A DNA stretch of 64,000 bases, from contig NC_092859.1 of the NCBI RefSeq assembly GCF_032062135.1, positions 124,493,806 through 124,557,805 of the forward strand. Direction: 5' to 3'. The first letter of the stretch is position 1. Each line of letters starts with the position of its first letter. The notes under the pieces were generated by a model. The model was given only the letters and a program-made list of their open reading frames with translations, did not search any database and was not told where the DNA came from. Source of the DNA: Pyxicephalus adspersus (taxonomy: Eukaryota > Chordata > Amphibia > Anura > Pyxicephalidae). The translations under genes were made by a program, and so were the position numbers. Below are positions 12,401 to 24,218 of this stretch, piece after piece.

Positions 12401-12765
12401 TTATGGGGGAGTGTTTAAAAACTCCTGCTGGTAGAACCATGTGGCAGTGAAATTTTCCCCCATGCCCTTCATGTCAGCAGTAAGGTCTTCCATTGGCATG
12501 ATATAATTTACTGTTACAAACCACATTCCAATAGTCGGGGGAGATGCCTGTTTCCAAAGGACCGGGAAACAGGCCCCCGCCCCATTTACCAGGTGAGCAA
12601 GCACTGATTTCCGGTATATTTTCAGGGGCATATTGTTGTCGTATAGGAGAAAAAAAGCTGGGTCATCCGGTGACCAGATAGTCACTTAACCTGAAATCTA
12701 CCGTACCCCCCTCCAAAAATCCTGCAGGGCCGGGCCAAAGCCAAAACAGATGAAACAGTGATCCA
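12401..12765 (-). pseudogene. L1/Tx1-like LINE, ORF2 C-terminal fragment
   Basis: The minus-strand frame 12685-12401 reads like the last part of an L1/Tx1-type ORF2. It has a PDDPAFFLL segment, an HLVNGAGACFPVLWKQ block (family pattern: HLxNAArACIPxxWK) and then MEDLTA and a TATWFYQQ aromatic end. Upstream, frame-shifted remains of the pre-C-terminal region can be followed to about 12765. The reverse transcriptase and everything 5' are absent, so this is a 5'-truncated insertion. The subfamily differs from the next element. Confidence 0.75.
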
Positions 12766-12964
12766 GTTACCTGGTGTTTGGTCATTTTTTAATTGTTTTA
12801 CGTATTTTATATATTGTCCTGCCCATGTAGGCTCTTATTCTTTTTGCTACTTTTAAATAGATCAGTGTTGCTTTTAGATCTTACATATTATCTTTGAAGT
12901 AATATAAACCAGAGATCACAAAATGAAGTATGAAAAGAGAACCAAGGTATAAAAAATGTATATT

Positions 12965-14510
12965 ATTTTAATGATTAAATAACTATATCACCCTCTCCAC
13001 TTGCTGCATAAATTCCGTTCGGAATTCTTAAAATTTATTTGGAACAGTGACCCCCCCCAGTGTTAACAACTTTTTTCTCTGACTTCTAAAAGATAGAGGG
13101 GGCATAGCTTTCCCGGACCCAATATTGTATCACTGGGTAGTTCATCTAACCCGCTTGGTGGACTGGTGAAGACACCCAGCTTGAAGGGCTGGGTCAGACT
13201 GTAGGACACAATGTCCCCTGTAATGTTAGGTGTTGCAGCATGGTTCCCACCTGAGAACATTGCCAACCCCACGTCGCCATCCTCTGATAGATAAGGTGAG
13301 GCGCTTAAAGTGGTGATGAAGTATTTCCATGAAGTAATCCCAAAGGGATTGTTACATTCCCTTCCCCCATTTCTCCTATTATGGGGCACCCCAAGTTTGG
13401 ATTGGGAATAGCATTTTCCGAGCTACCCATTTTTCGCAACTCTCCACCTAGCTTAGCATTTAGCAACTTCAAATAGATCACTCCCTTCCTTGCCTAGATG
13501 CATACAGAAAGATACAATACTAACATTTTATCTCGTCCCTACCGTCAGCAGAGGACTTTAATTGTCCCCTCACCCCAATAGAAAGCCTGTGTGTCACTGG
13601 AGAGGTGTGCTCTCCCATATGTATAAATTACAACTGACTGCACGTGACTTCCCTGTGCCCAATTTCCTAGCCAAATGGGAGAGGGACCTTAACATTAAGT
13701 TTATGGAAGACCAAATAGACCTCATGCTATACTATGGGCATAAGGCTTCTATTGGTAACCAGTACCAAGAGACCAACTATAAATTACTTACTAGGTGGTA
13801 CAGAACCCCTGATCGGCTGGTAAAAATTTATCCGCACACAAGCTCGGTGTGCTGGAGTTGTGGTCATCACACAAGTACCTTTTTAAACATACTTTGGAAC
13901 TGCCCTGTTCTGGCCCTGTTTTGGGCGGGTGTTGCAGAAATTGTACAAAGATTGACAGGAGTGTCAATCCATGACAAACCGTAGCTTGCCTTGCTCCATA
14001 TGTTGGCAATATCGAGGAAACGCTATAAAAATTTTCTTCTGCGCCATCTATTAAACGCAGCCAAAGCATGCATTCCCCCACTGTGGAGGCAAACTGTTCC
14101 GTCAACTGTTCAACAATGAGTAACCAGGGTGAATGATATACAATGATACAATATGATCTGAGTGCAGACCAGTATGTACCTCGTTTTACTAGGATGACTT
14201 TAAGACTTCTGCGGATTATTTACGGCTGCTCCGCCCTCCTGCATAGGACCTTAGTGCTTGATGGGCTTTCCACTCGTCCCCCCCTTCCCTCTCCTCCCTT
14301 ATGTGTCCTCCCAACCTCACACCTTTTCTTCCTACTGCCGTCCAACTCTTACTATTATCTCAAATTTTTTCTTCCTTTTCGTTCCTATCTTCTTCTCCTT
14401 TCTTTCTTTTAATATTATCATTTAAATTCGGTGACCAACGAGACCTCAACAAGGTCATTTCGTTTTGATCTCAGTTTGACTATTAAATAAACTATTTACT
14501 TTGCCAAAAA
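12965..14510 (+). pseudogene. L1/Tx1-like LINE, 3' part
   Basis: The best frame is 13562-13984. It ends in a zinc-ribbon-like pattern, SVCWSCGHHTSTFLNILWNC, matching the Cys-Cys-His-Cys segment near the C terminus of L1 ORF2. A later frame (about 14040-14110) gives HLLNAAKACIPPLWRQ, the same block as in the inverted neighbour. Upstream (12965-13560) there are decayed frames of the post-RT region, including LEFLKFIWNSD-like remains. The 3' UTR appears to run to about 14510. There is no RT, endonuclease or ORF1. The two LINE fragments face away from each other. Confidence 0.75.
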
Positions 14511-17084
14511 GTAGCATGCTGTAAATTGTATTTATTTACTTTTTCTTTTCTTGTACATTGCTACAGTATTGTTTACCATATTTTTTGTTTGATTTTGTGA
14601 TACCTTCTACCTCTGATGGATTAAGTACTGTAAATGACTGTTTTGTTGGTTGCTAATAATAATAATAAAAACAAAATTACTATATCATACAAAAACAAAT
14701 AATACACACTTTTGCAAACTTTAGGTATGTCTTTAATGGGAAAAAGACTGTAAGATAAAATAAAAGGCGGTTGCAATAGCTCGTATTGCATAGGGAATTT
14801 CCCCTAAAGTCATTCCTGCAGCTTGCTTTGGCAAAACACTGTAATATATATAAATCTCTGTGGCCTAATATATATAGAATAAAATGTTTTACTATTTTCT
14901 GGACAAACATTTGAAAAAATACAACATAACACTGGCAGTATTTACTGCCCAACAACATTTTAGCACATATTGTGAACATATGTGCTGTAGATTGAATGTC
15001 TGATTCAAGGAAACACTATAATAAGATATTTTTTTTTATTGTTGCTTAATCCATGTAAGGTAGAAAATTTTAATTTATGTTAAAAGAACATTTTAGCAAA
15101 AAAAGTGGTCATTTCCAGCCAACATTAGCAGAACTGTATTGTATGTGTTGAGGCCTGCACTTTTTGAGAAACAAATCTTTGGCTGACCTTCAGTGCTCTA
15201 AATACTTGAACCAGACGGAGGACAAACAGGAAACTATTACTGGATTTTCGAAATCTGTTACTTCCAATTTCACTCGTTAAATTGTCCCTAGGTAATGAAA
15301 AGATCTTTAATATGACCCTGCCTAACTATGCTGCCCACATGTACAGTAATTGTCATCATCAACCCGCGCTACAAGGAGTGGGGTGATGTGAGGTGATGAG
15401 TGTTGGTGACAACTAATGCTGCCAGTTTGCAAATGCCTGTTAGGAACCTTATAGCTCTGTGTGCAAAAGGTGACACATACTGTAGTAGTGGAAACTGAAG
15501 TAACAGACTACTGCAATACATTGTTGATGTATGAAGGATGACAATGATGAGTGAATATGGTAAGCATTGTTATTTGTGGTGAAGGCTCTATGTCCATGTC
15601 CACGTCCAATTGTATGTTATTTCTAAATGACTACCTTAAGCAATTCCGATTGATTCAAACTGATAAAATCAATGAGTTAATTTTTAAAGTTAACATTGGG
15701 GTCTAAATTATGGAAATCTCTAAAATGTAAGTTTTTCATTATTTACCTAAATATGGACTGTACCACAGAGAGTACTTTAAATATAAAGTTGCAATAGTCT
15801 ACCACAATGTGGCCTTAAAGTTAAACCTAAAATTTCACTGTACATTTTAGATGTCCACAATTTTTTTTAAATATATGCCTGTTAAAAAAGCCACCTCATT
15901 CTTCGAAGCATACACAGTTTAGCCCTGTATTACTTCCAAGGGAGGAGGAAGGGACAGTCAACAAAACAAAGGTGTAAATATTAATTGGCGGAAGTTACAT
16001 ATACCAAAACAAAAACTGGCTCTAAAAACTTAGGTTTATCACCCAAATCTCCTGAAGGTTCCATAATTTTGCTTTCATCATCGATGGGAAAAATCTTGGT
16101 ACCTTAGTATATAATTTTCCTCACTTCAGCTAATGTTGTAAATTTCTTGGTTATAATTCTTTCCTTGATGTGACATCAGCTAGTCACAGTGGCTCACAGC
16201 TATGGCTATTCTTCGTAAACTATGGCTTCTACTTGTTTGTTTCAAAAAAGTTCTCTAAAATAACAATCCTTTACTAGATTTTTTGTGTCAATCACTCATG
16301 ACATACTGAATATATATTTTCTTTTTATTTAATCACTTTAGAATTTATTTCATTTTCCTTAGTAGTGGTTACTGATATATACGGTATAACAACAAAATAC
16401 TTAATGTCTTAGTGTGGATATTGGGTGGTGCATTATCCAGCTCCAGCAATACAGCACAGAGATCATGTTTCTCCAGTTTACCCTTAGGATAACATACAAT
16501 GTTTTCCCATACTTGCTATAGCAGTGAAAAATAATCTGCTCCGAAAAGAAATACCTCCACTTTTTTTTTCTTGACTCGTTTCCCAGCACATGACCCCATG
16601 ATCCAGATATAATCAGCAGCAATCAGGGTCATCTTATCACCGATACATTTTTCTGTAATAGCACTAAATTAGCTGATAAAGAGAAGTCAGAGGAAAGGAG
16701 CTGACATTTCCTTTCGCTGTTGTTGCTGTAAGATTGGTTCTCATCGATATGCTTTTATAGATTTACAAGGCCTCCCTATGGCACCATGTCCTTCATGTAC
16801 TAAAACATCTAGGCAATCATAGAGATCAAGGATACATTGGTGTGGACGAAGTATGACACTATAAAATAGTTTTCCAACTTTTGGTCCTGAATTTATACAA
16901 TATAAATAGATAGATAGATGAATATTCAATGAATGCATTAATCTTTTTAGTTTACAGGGGATTTAAATAAATTATAATAATGATAAAAAAGAATTCTAAT
17001 GCATTACTATGTATGAAGACATAAAAGGTACATATAAGGGGATTTAGGGCGCATTTGTAAATTCTAATTGGCAACTACACATAT
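14511..17084. other. AT-rich non-coding DNA
   Basis: A short (AAT)n run sits at 14655-14668 and a short GATA run at 16905-16919. No gene is supported. The region could be intronic, because a candidate exon follows at 17670. Confidence 0.4.
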
Positions 17085-17215
17085 TGGATAACATAGTGAT
17101 TACGTGGTTAACATTTCTGTCCTCAGGGTCTGGCTCTAGTTGCACATCTAGCACAGGATACAATCTGAATAGAGTGTCTTTGTGTCTGTATGGTTTTCTT
17201 TCACACAAATTAAAA
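17085..17215 (+). repeat. Decayed dispersed repeat ('cagtggttagcactt' type)
   Basis: CATAGTGATTACGTGGTTAA, CTGTCCTCAGGGTCTGG and GTGTCTGTATGGTTTTCTTT follow the order of a widespread fish and amphibian repeat. An inverted copy is at 3695-3870. The 120-codon open frame on the opposite strand (17406-17044) runs through this repeat and is best explained by it. Confidence 0.55.
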
Positions 17216-17669
17216 AATATTATATAGTGGCTTTCGGTTGTGAACACATTCAGTAAATAAGGTCTCATGTCTAATGCGGCAGGCCTTCGATGTATCAGTG
17301 TGCCTGCATTGTAAGTGATGAAGTTTGCAATAGACAAAATGCATGAATGGCAGAGAGAAATTGGTTTGGGGAACTGGTTTTCCATCATAGAGGAAAACAA
17401 GAACAAGATAGGTACTGCTGTCCTGCATGCCCCCTAAATGCCCCTAAATGGGTGGAGGGAGAGAATCACCCAAATATTTCCAGCTAGATAGTAAAGGTAC
17501 AATTTTTTTTTTTATCAAAAAAGGATACATTCTTCAATGTCCCCAGCAATGTTCCACATCACTCTGCATAATAGAAACATCCACAGTTCTGCTGTACTTT
17601 CAGTGCTCCAACAGTGAGAGCTGCAGCTCCCATTCAGTGATACATTTGTACTCCCCATTTTCTCTTTAG

Positions 17670-17839
17670 CTAATCACCAGCCATTCAAAGAATACAAACA
17701 CAAATTACTAAATGAAGGCTATGTCTCTAATGGCCAGGGCATTGGAAATACAGGGAAGCTGTACTGTTGGCTGTCACCAAGCTCTGGAGATTTCTACCAA
17801 TTGACAGGAACAGGAACATTGCTGGGAACTTTGGAGAAG
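17670..17839 (+). CDS. Candidate host-gene internal coding exon
   Basis: A pyrimidine-rich acceptor (CCCCATTTTCTCTTTAG) precedes position 17670, and a GT donor (GAGAAG followed by GTAACT) follows 17839. The 170 bp between have exactly one frame open across the whole segment: two leading bases, then 56 codons, so the exon enters in phase 1 and leaves in phase 0. The product starts NHQPFKEYKHKLLNEGYV, continues with NGQGIGNTGKLYCWL and SPSSGDFYQL, and ends GTLLGTLEK. Composition is globular and not repeat-like; Gly, Tyr and Trp are well represented against an AT-rich background. I do not recognise the protein. No partner exon in this window is certain; the phase-0 candidate at 29697 would be compatible. 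It could be chance or an old pseudogene, but both splice sites and the composition argue for a real exon. Confidence 0.6.
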
Positions 17840-18815
17840 GTAACTCTTTATGGAAAAACTATTTTTAGCATTTTTTATAACTATCAAAATATATAAAAAC
17901 ATCCTGGAGCATTTTTTATATTTAACATGCATTCATATAACAGCATTCTGTTTATCTGGGCCATTTTGCAGAATACAGGAAGACCTTTAAAATAATATTG
18001 AAAGGTTTTTCCCAATTTCAGGATTACATAGTGAGCATATGTACTTAGATGAATTCCCCTATACCATAGAGATGCAAATCTGTCATCGTGCACGAGATTA
18101 GGTATTCAGTATAAACCATAAATGTCCTGACCTGCAGACCACGTTTCTGACCGCATGAATGAGAACAGATTGTGTGCCCTTTATTCACAGAAGATTAGCA
18201 GTACTTGAGAATTCGGCCTCAGTAACCATAGTTACATTACCGAGGATGAACCCTACAATGTGTTCTCACAACAAATTACAAGGATGTAGCGCCCTTGATT
18301 TATAGTCATTGCAAACAACATGAAAGAAGATCTAGTTTTGTCTGGAAATTTACGATTCCAAACAAATATGTTTATGTGACCCCTTGCTAAACAGATATAA
18401 CTACGGTCATTGCACATTGCTGCACTCTACAAATCCTGTTTACTAAACATTTGCTCATTTACAATGGGTAGTAAGCAATGCTATTTTTTCTAAATGTGTA
18501 GGACCATGGGTAAATATTCAAGATTTAGAAGGGTTGAGATGAAACAACAAAGCCCAAGTGTTTTGGCTTTTCCTGCTTTTGAAGAACAGAAATGACTGAT
18601 AGGCCAGGTGTAGAAGAGCATGGTGAAGGTGCACAGCAATTCTACTTTTAGAATTGCATGTCTTTGGATGTTATAATATATGCCTGGAAAGTCACATGTA
18701 TTGGAGCTTACCTGTCTTGCAGAGATTGCTAATGTTTTATGGCCTTTTCCATAAAAGGCAAGTCGATCCAAATAATGAATGGAAGTCCTTTCTCATCATG
18801 TGGAAATGTTAAGTA
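17840..18815. other. Non-coding DNA, possibly intronic
   Basis: Nothing supported. If the exon upstream is real, this is intron sequence. Confidence 0.4.
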
Positions 18816-19146
18816 CCATATTTTTCGGACCATAAGACGCACTTTTTTTCCTCCTAAAGTGGGGGGAAAATCAGGGTGCGTCTTATGGTCCGAATGCAGA
18901 GGTACAGGGGCATATTTTTTTACTTACCTGTGTCCCCGCCGGTCCTCTGTCTGTTTTCCTCCTGTGTTCCAGCGTGCGGCACTTGTGCCCGCCCACGAAG
19001 GCGGCGCCGATTGATTTGATGAATGCTGATCGGCGCCGCCTTCGTGGGCGGGCACAGGTGCCGCACGCTGGAACACAGGGGAACACAGAGGAGGAACACA
19101 GACACTGGCTGCTGTCAGCCTCTGTCTGTTTTCCTCCTGTGTTCCA
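18816..19146. mobile_element. Tigger/pogo-like MITE, right end missing
   Basis: It begins after a TA with CCATATTTTTCGGACCATAA, a variant of the CCGTATTTTYCGG tip carried by the larger Tigger-like element at 60612. AAGACGCAC is followed by its inverse GTGCGTCTT 40 bp later. The body contains a very long hairpin (separate entry) and a 27-bp direct repeat (18944-18970 and 19119-19145). The expected CCGAAAAATACGG right end is not found; the sequence passes into an L1-like 3' end. It is non-coding. Confidence 0.6.
18961..19079. repeat. Long GC-rich inverted repeat (hairpin)
   Basis: The arms 18961-19011 and 19029-19079 are 51 bp each and match at 50 of 51 positions, with a 17-bp spacer. The arm includes GTGCCCGCCCACGAAGGCGG and GGCGCCGAT. 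It is rich in CpG in a CpG-poor region. It lies inside the Tigger-like MITE and resembles the internal hairpins of the element at 60612-63025. Confidence 0.95.
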
Positions 19147-19510
19147 TAAAGACTTCCAGTTTGGTCTCCAGCATGGAAATAACAGCTCTGGCGGAGGTAA
19201 CATCATCCTCAACCAGAGTGATCCGCTGTTCAGCGTTATGCCTTTACGAGTTCAGAACGCACATCGATCCTCGAACTGTTCCAATACTTCACGTGGTATA
19301 TCACAAATATATCTGGCTAATGCTCCACAGGATTTTCTATAGACTCCACTGGCTGATTCTGTGTTGTTTTTTGTTGACCAAAGTGTTATGAGTGTTCCCC
19401 CCTCCTCCCCTTATGTGTTTTGTTCCCCTATTGGCTTCAGATGTTTGATTGTATTTGTATTTTTGAAAATTATTAAAAACAATTTGAAAAACCAAAAAAA
19501 AAAAAAAACC
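19147..19510 (+). mobile_element. L1-like LINE 3' end with poly(A) tract
   Basis: Starts just after the MITE. An MEITALAEVTSS segment (from about 19172) resembles the MED/EELTA block that ends L1/Tx1-like ORF2 proteins. This is followed by a 3' UTR, ATTATTAAAAACAATTTG, and an A-run of about 16 (19493-19508). Heavily 5'-truncated. Its right flank is CCTGGAAGAC; I could not identify a target duplication. Confidence 0.55.
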
Positions 19511-20389
19511 TGGAAGACAATGGTTGACAACATGCCAAGGGACCTTGCCTCAGACAGGGCCAGATTTTTACTTCAATTCCCTGTAGGCTAGCTGTTTTGT
19601 ACCACCTGCCGTATTTAACTGTCTGGACCTATTAGGACACAAATAAAGTAACATGTCCTGGAAACAGAAGGCTTGGTGACACTATAGGTGGAGCACCTAG
19701 GACAATAACTAAAAAACAAGAGATTGGGTAAGATAGAAATACAAGCCCTGCCTACCTGTTTTTTTTCTGTGAAATTAGAAGGCCAAGAGTAATGATTCCG
19801 CCAAGGAGGCCAAGGAGGCCAAGAGTAATGATTCCGGAAATGGAGTCTGAGAAATGGCTACCACATCCAAGCAAGGCAGCAGCCAAGTTACTCACCAACT
19901 TTTGGTGACTCCAATCATTTCATCCCTGTAACAGCAATACATTTGAATGTCTGCCCTATCAACTTTTGATATCAGCAGAGAGCAGAATGACAGTGTCTGT
20001 GTTGTTTCTTTTCTGTTAAGTAGAAAGCTGGGGGAAGGACAAGTCCTGCAAGTTTTACCTAAATTCAGTAGAAGAACATCAGTTCTGTAGTCTAGTTGTG
20101 CTGTGTGTCAGAGCTGTGTAAATTTAGGGAATTCATTGACTGAAATTTGAATCCTTGAATCTATGACCCTGAATGATATTGCAGAGAAACATCCTTTTCC
20201 TGTAAAGATTACTATTTACTGGCATGAACTGCCAGAATTAATGTGCAAGAATTCAAAATAGCAATGTTACCATTGACTCTTTACGACCAGCAATGTCCCT
20301 TCTGCTATAACGACTCAAACCAGGTGTCAGATTGTGCTGAGTTGTGCATATAACAACGCCTGACAATCTTGGCTTCCTTTGTGTATGCC
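19511..20389. other. Non-coding DNA with short tandem duplication
   Basis: GGCCAAGAGTAATGATTCCG occurs twice (around 19781 and 19818), with GGAGGCCAAGGAGGCC between. No gene supported. Confidence 0.5.
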
Positions 20390-20530
20390 AGAAATGAATG
20401 AACTCATGTGTCATCCCAGCCACGCCATTCAAGAGGGCGGAAGATCATCTCCAGGAAGAAAAGAAGAAGGAAGATGACAGAGCCCTGGGACGGAACAGGG
20501 ATAGGAGAGTTTAGTTCTGCTTTAAGGAAA
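20390..20530. repeat. SINE-like repeat copy
   Basis: It contains GAAGATCATCTCCAGGAAGA and ends TTTAGTTCTGCTTTAAGG, matching the end of the copy at 8225-8475 and the inverted start of the copy at 43560. Confidence 0.55.
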
Positions 20531-22365
20531 GGAATGCTATAATCTTTCAGCATATATCATCATCTGTCTTGTAAAAAGTTCTTCATAAAACAGGAAATAA
20601 GGCAAAATCTTTCCAATGGAACCCCAGATAGCAATAGAGCCTGACAGGGGTTCTAACATTTCCCTATTCTATCCAAAAGTAAAAATCTGTTTTGGGTATA
20701 AATGCACTTTCAGACATGGTCATTGATGCAATGATTTCAATTCAAAATCTAAATGTCGTCTAAAATACCCACTGCTGCAAAATTGCTTTGGTTGTCTGTA
20801 GCAATCACAAAATAACTGGAAAGTTATGGTTATTTTCTAGGGGCTAAAACAACTCTAAAAGGTCAGCTTACATTCCAGAAATCAAAACATAGTTCCCAAT
20901 TTTCTAATGAGCAGTTTATCTGCCATTCCTGGGGACAGGAGAATGCAGAAATTGTTCAGTTGTACTGCTGCTGTGTCATCTGACAAGAATGCTCCTAATC
21001 ACAAGTCAACAGGGGAACAAATGTTTTTCTCTTTATAAGCAGCCCCCTCAAAGTGAAGCAGCTGTAGTGCTTACAAATCTCCAACTCTCACAGTTAACTA
21101 CTTTACTGATGTATGCAACTTGAAGGAAACCAATGAATGCGGCTTTGGAAACAATATCTGTTTTTTAAATCCCAGAGGCATTACAAATTGTGGTTGTTGT
21201 GTAAAATATTAAGTTGAGCACCATCACATCTCTTTGACATTTTCTTTTACCATGAAAGCATTCTTCTCTGTCCCATCCTTTGATGATCAACAGGAATATG
21301 CAGGAAGTGTCATAGCTTTGCAGAGATTTGCCTTTAGTGGACGGTTCTATGAAGTTGCTGGGTATGGTTTGATATTGAACAAACCAAACAGCACCAAAAA
21401 TATCAATTTGCCATTTTTCGTAACAGTGCACCACAACATAAGGTAGAACATTGCTGGTTTCTGTAATGTACTGCAATCCAACAACATGAACCTGCTCCTA
21501 GGTCTTTAACTATGCAAAATATATGCAACAGTTTCTTTTTTAGTATTTGGACCCCTGCAGCTGCAGGGGTTTTTACTAAAACACATAATGGGAATACTGT
21601 TGGAATAAGTCGCATATTGTTGAAACCCAATTTTAAATCAGCAGAAAGGTCCTATTGCAGATTTTATATCAAATTCTTACTCATGTTTCCCATTTAGCAT
21701 TAGCCTATTGTGTGGCAAAATTGATAAATATCCCCTCAACTGTTCTGCAGCTCTTTATATAAAATAAGGCCAGTACAATGACAATATAATGCCTTTGATC
21801 CTTTTTACATGAATGCTGGATGCAGAAAAAACACTACCATTTATTTAAATGTGTAAAGTTACAGACACAAAACAATGTTCCATTCAGCAACACTCCCTTT
21901 TAGCAGCATTCACTTTGGTGCAAATTGTGCTTAGTTGTATTACAGTTTTGCTTAAAATGCAGGTTACCACACCCAAAGTGCATTATTAAACTTTTTTTTA
22001 ACACTTTGTGTGATGCAAAAGACTGGTGTAACCATGCACTATTGAAATATTAGGGTTGATCAAAGGAGCATAGGCTGTTCACTCTTTGAGAATGGCTTCT
22101 TAGATGAAGAGGTTGATATAGTTAACGGGACCTCTGCTTTTGGAAGAAAATCACCAGAAGCATCAGAATATATATCTGACTATCCTCCTCTGATCCAGCA
22201 TCAGCAAGGCATTTTTGCTTTTTTATTTGAGAAACTGCCACTCATAGCAGTTTCTTAAATGCTAAGACCACCTGGCACCAACAACCATATCACATTCAAA
22301 GACACTTAAATCATCATTCTTCCTCATTCTGTTGCTCAATTTTAACTTCACCTGGTTTTCTTAAG
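20531..22365. other. AT-rich non-coding DNA with a 20-bp perfect palindrome
   Basis: ACCCCTGCAGCTGCAGGGGT at 21551-21570 is a perfect palindrome, flanked by looser TTAGTA and TACTAA. Open frames at 21165-21630 on both strands overlap one another and give no recognised domain. Confidence 0.45.
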
Positions 22366-22589
22366 GGGGCTGATTTATTAAAGCTCTCCAAGACTGGATA
22401 AGATACACTTTTGTCAGTGAAGCTGGGTGATCCAGCAAATCTGTAATGGATTTGCTCCAGGATTGAAAACATTTGCCAACAAAAAGCAAATGACTTTAAA
22501 GAAATCTTTTCCAGGTTTGTTGGATCACCCAGCGTCACTGATGAAAGTATATCCTCTCCAGTTATGGAGAGCTTTAATAAATCAAGCCC
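22366..22589. mobile_element. Palindromic MITE, copy 2
   Basis: It has the same ends as copy 1: GGGGCTGATTTATTAAAGCT on the left and AGCTTTAATAAATCAAGCCC on the right. GTCAGTGAAGCTGGGTGATC inside is mirrored by GGATCACCCAGCGTCACTGA. Confidence 0.85.
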
Positions 22590-23930
22590 AACAAGTTGCT
22601 GCCATATTTTTTAATATTTAAATATTTGCATTAACAAGTACTTGAATAAGTGTATCTAATACAGTGTCTAAGTGTATATCAATATATGTATAAACTGTAT
22701 TCATGATAGGGGGTGGAGAGGCTGTTTAATTACAAGAGAAAAGGAAATGTTGCTCATAACAACATTACTTTATTTTAATTTTAATGATTTAATGAATCAG
22801 CCTATTTAGGAAGCAGAATTGTAGATGAGGACAGATCAAAATTCATAAATGATTTGAGAATGAGAAAAAAAGGAAATAGGATACAAAAAGGACCATATGT
22901 TGGAGACAGAACTGTGGAAACGTGGAGGATGATATTGATGCTTCTTGGCTCAGTCTATATTAGCTCTCCTACGCACCTTTTCTGCCAGTCTGTACTCTGG
23001 CTCGCCATTCATTGCTTATTAATACTCATATTACATCCATAACTCTCTTTAAAGAATATAACAAATGTGTGCCCATAAATGAGTGTTCCAGAGGCAGTTT
23101 TCCTGCATCTCTTCTCAGCTCGCTCAGACAGTAGAAGGGTATACTCAGACATATAGTTCCACAGCAAGCAGAGCAGCCTGTTGTAGATAATGATACTTAA
23201 GGATAGGATAAGAGAAGATTGGGGTTGAAAAATGGCAGAATTAAACCAAGCAAGCTAAAAACTACAGACAGGCATGGGACAAGTGGGAAGAGTACAACCT
23301 AGTAGCCAGAAAAGAAAGGGAAGAAATGTGCGTGGGGACACTATGATTGTCTAACCAGGAAAGATATTTATGTATCGATAATTTCTACAACCATGTTTTT
23401 TTTTATTTAAATGATGAGACTGATAGCACTTGCTGATGATTCTCAGAGACTTTTCCAGAGAAGTTGGATGGGTACCTAAAATATGCCAATCATGAGAAAT
23501 ACGTAAGCTTTCCTCACTGCCTTAAAACGTTTCTGATGCCTTGGCATATATTTTCCTCTTCTCATGACTGATGTATAGTAAAGCCCTGGCAGTATTAGAT
23601 AATCTGACAGCTACTTGATTTAATGGCAAATTTAACCCAGTGTGTTAATAAAAAGAAAGTGTTCTCTCTGCCGCAAACAGGTTTATACAACAGATCAGGG
23701 CGATCATATATAGAACATTTGATCTCATGTTAAACATTTTTGTTTATTCCCTATGTTAATAAGAAATACTATCAGTGATAATATATATGCCTATAGTGTC
23801 ATGGAATGAAGGATTGCAGGGTTCTGTGTATCACCAACAGTGGGGAGAAGACTCTTGCAAAGATGCATGCCCCTGCAATGCCTGGTCCTATCCAGAATGA
23901 TACAGATTTAACATTGTTGAAGGCACTAGA
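22590..23930. other. AT-rich non-coding DNA
   Basis: Nothing supported. Confidence 0.4.
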
Positions 23931-24218
23931 GCAGCCTTTCAAAACCCTTTTACCTCTAAGGAACCCTTGAAATAATTTTCAGGTCTCAGAAAACCCTTAT
24001 ATATATTGGGAGTAAGTTGGGAAAAAACCATGTTAAATCGGTGGCCAGTGGAAAGATACCAGGGCAACTACATTTAAAGGTGCCTTTTAAAATAGACTCA
24101 AAATGATGTTGGTCCCAGAACTTTACTGACACCATGAAATGGGAGTCCAATTAGCCATAGTTAAATGAACTCTGGATGAAACATGGGGTTCCACAGGAAC
24201 CTGATTGAGATTAGCTGC
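23931..24218. mobile_element. hAT-like non-autonomous element, copy A
   Basis: Ends GCAGCCTTTCAAAACCC and GGAACCTGATTGAGATTAGCTGC are imperfect inverted repeats. The interior has AAGGAACCCTTGAAATAATT and GGTTCCACAGGAACC. Related copies lie at 46053-46295 and 46740-47030. I found no clear 8-bp duplication. Confidence 0.6.

Noticed and set aside
12401..14510. Single twin-primed L1 insertion
   Set aside because: Both halves contain the same C-terminal block, so they cannot be complementary pieces of one copy.
17044..17406. 120-codon open frame on the minus strand
   Set aside because: It runs through a recognisable dispersed repeat and has no splice or start context.
18883..19391. Several overlapping Arg/Pro-rich frames on both strands
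   Set aside because: They are by-products of the CpG-rich inverted repeat, open in many frames at once.
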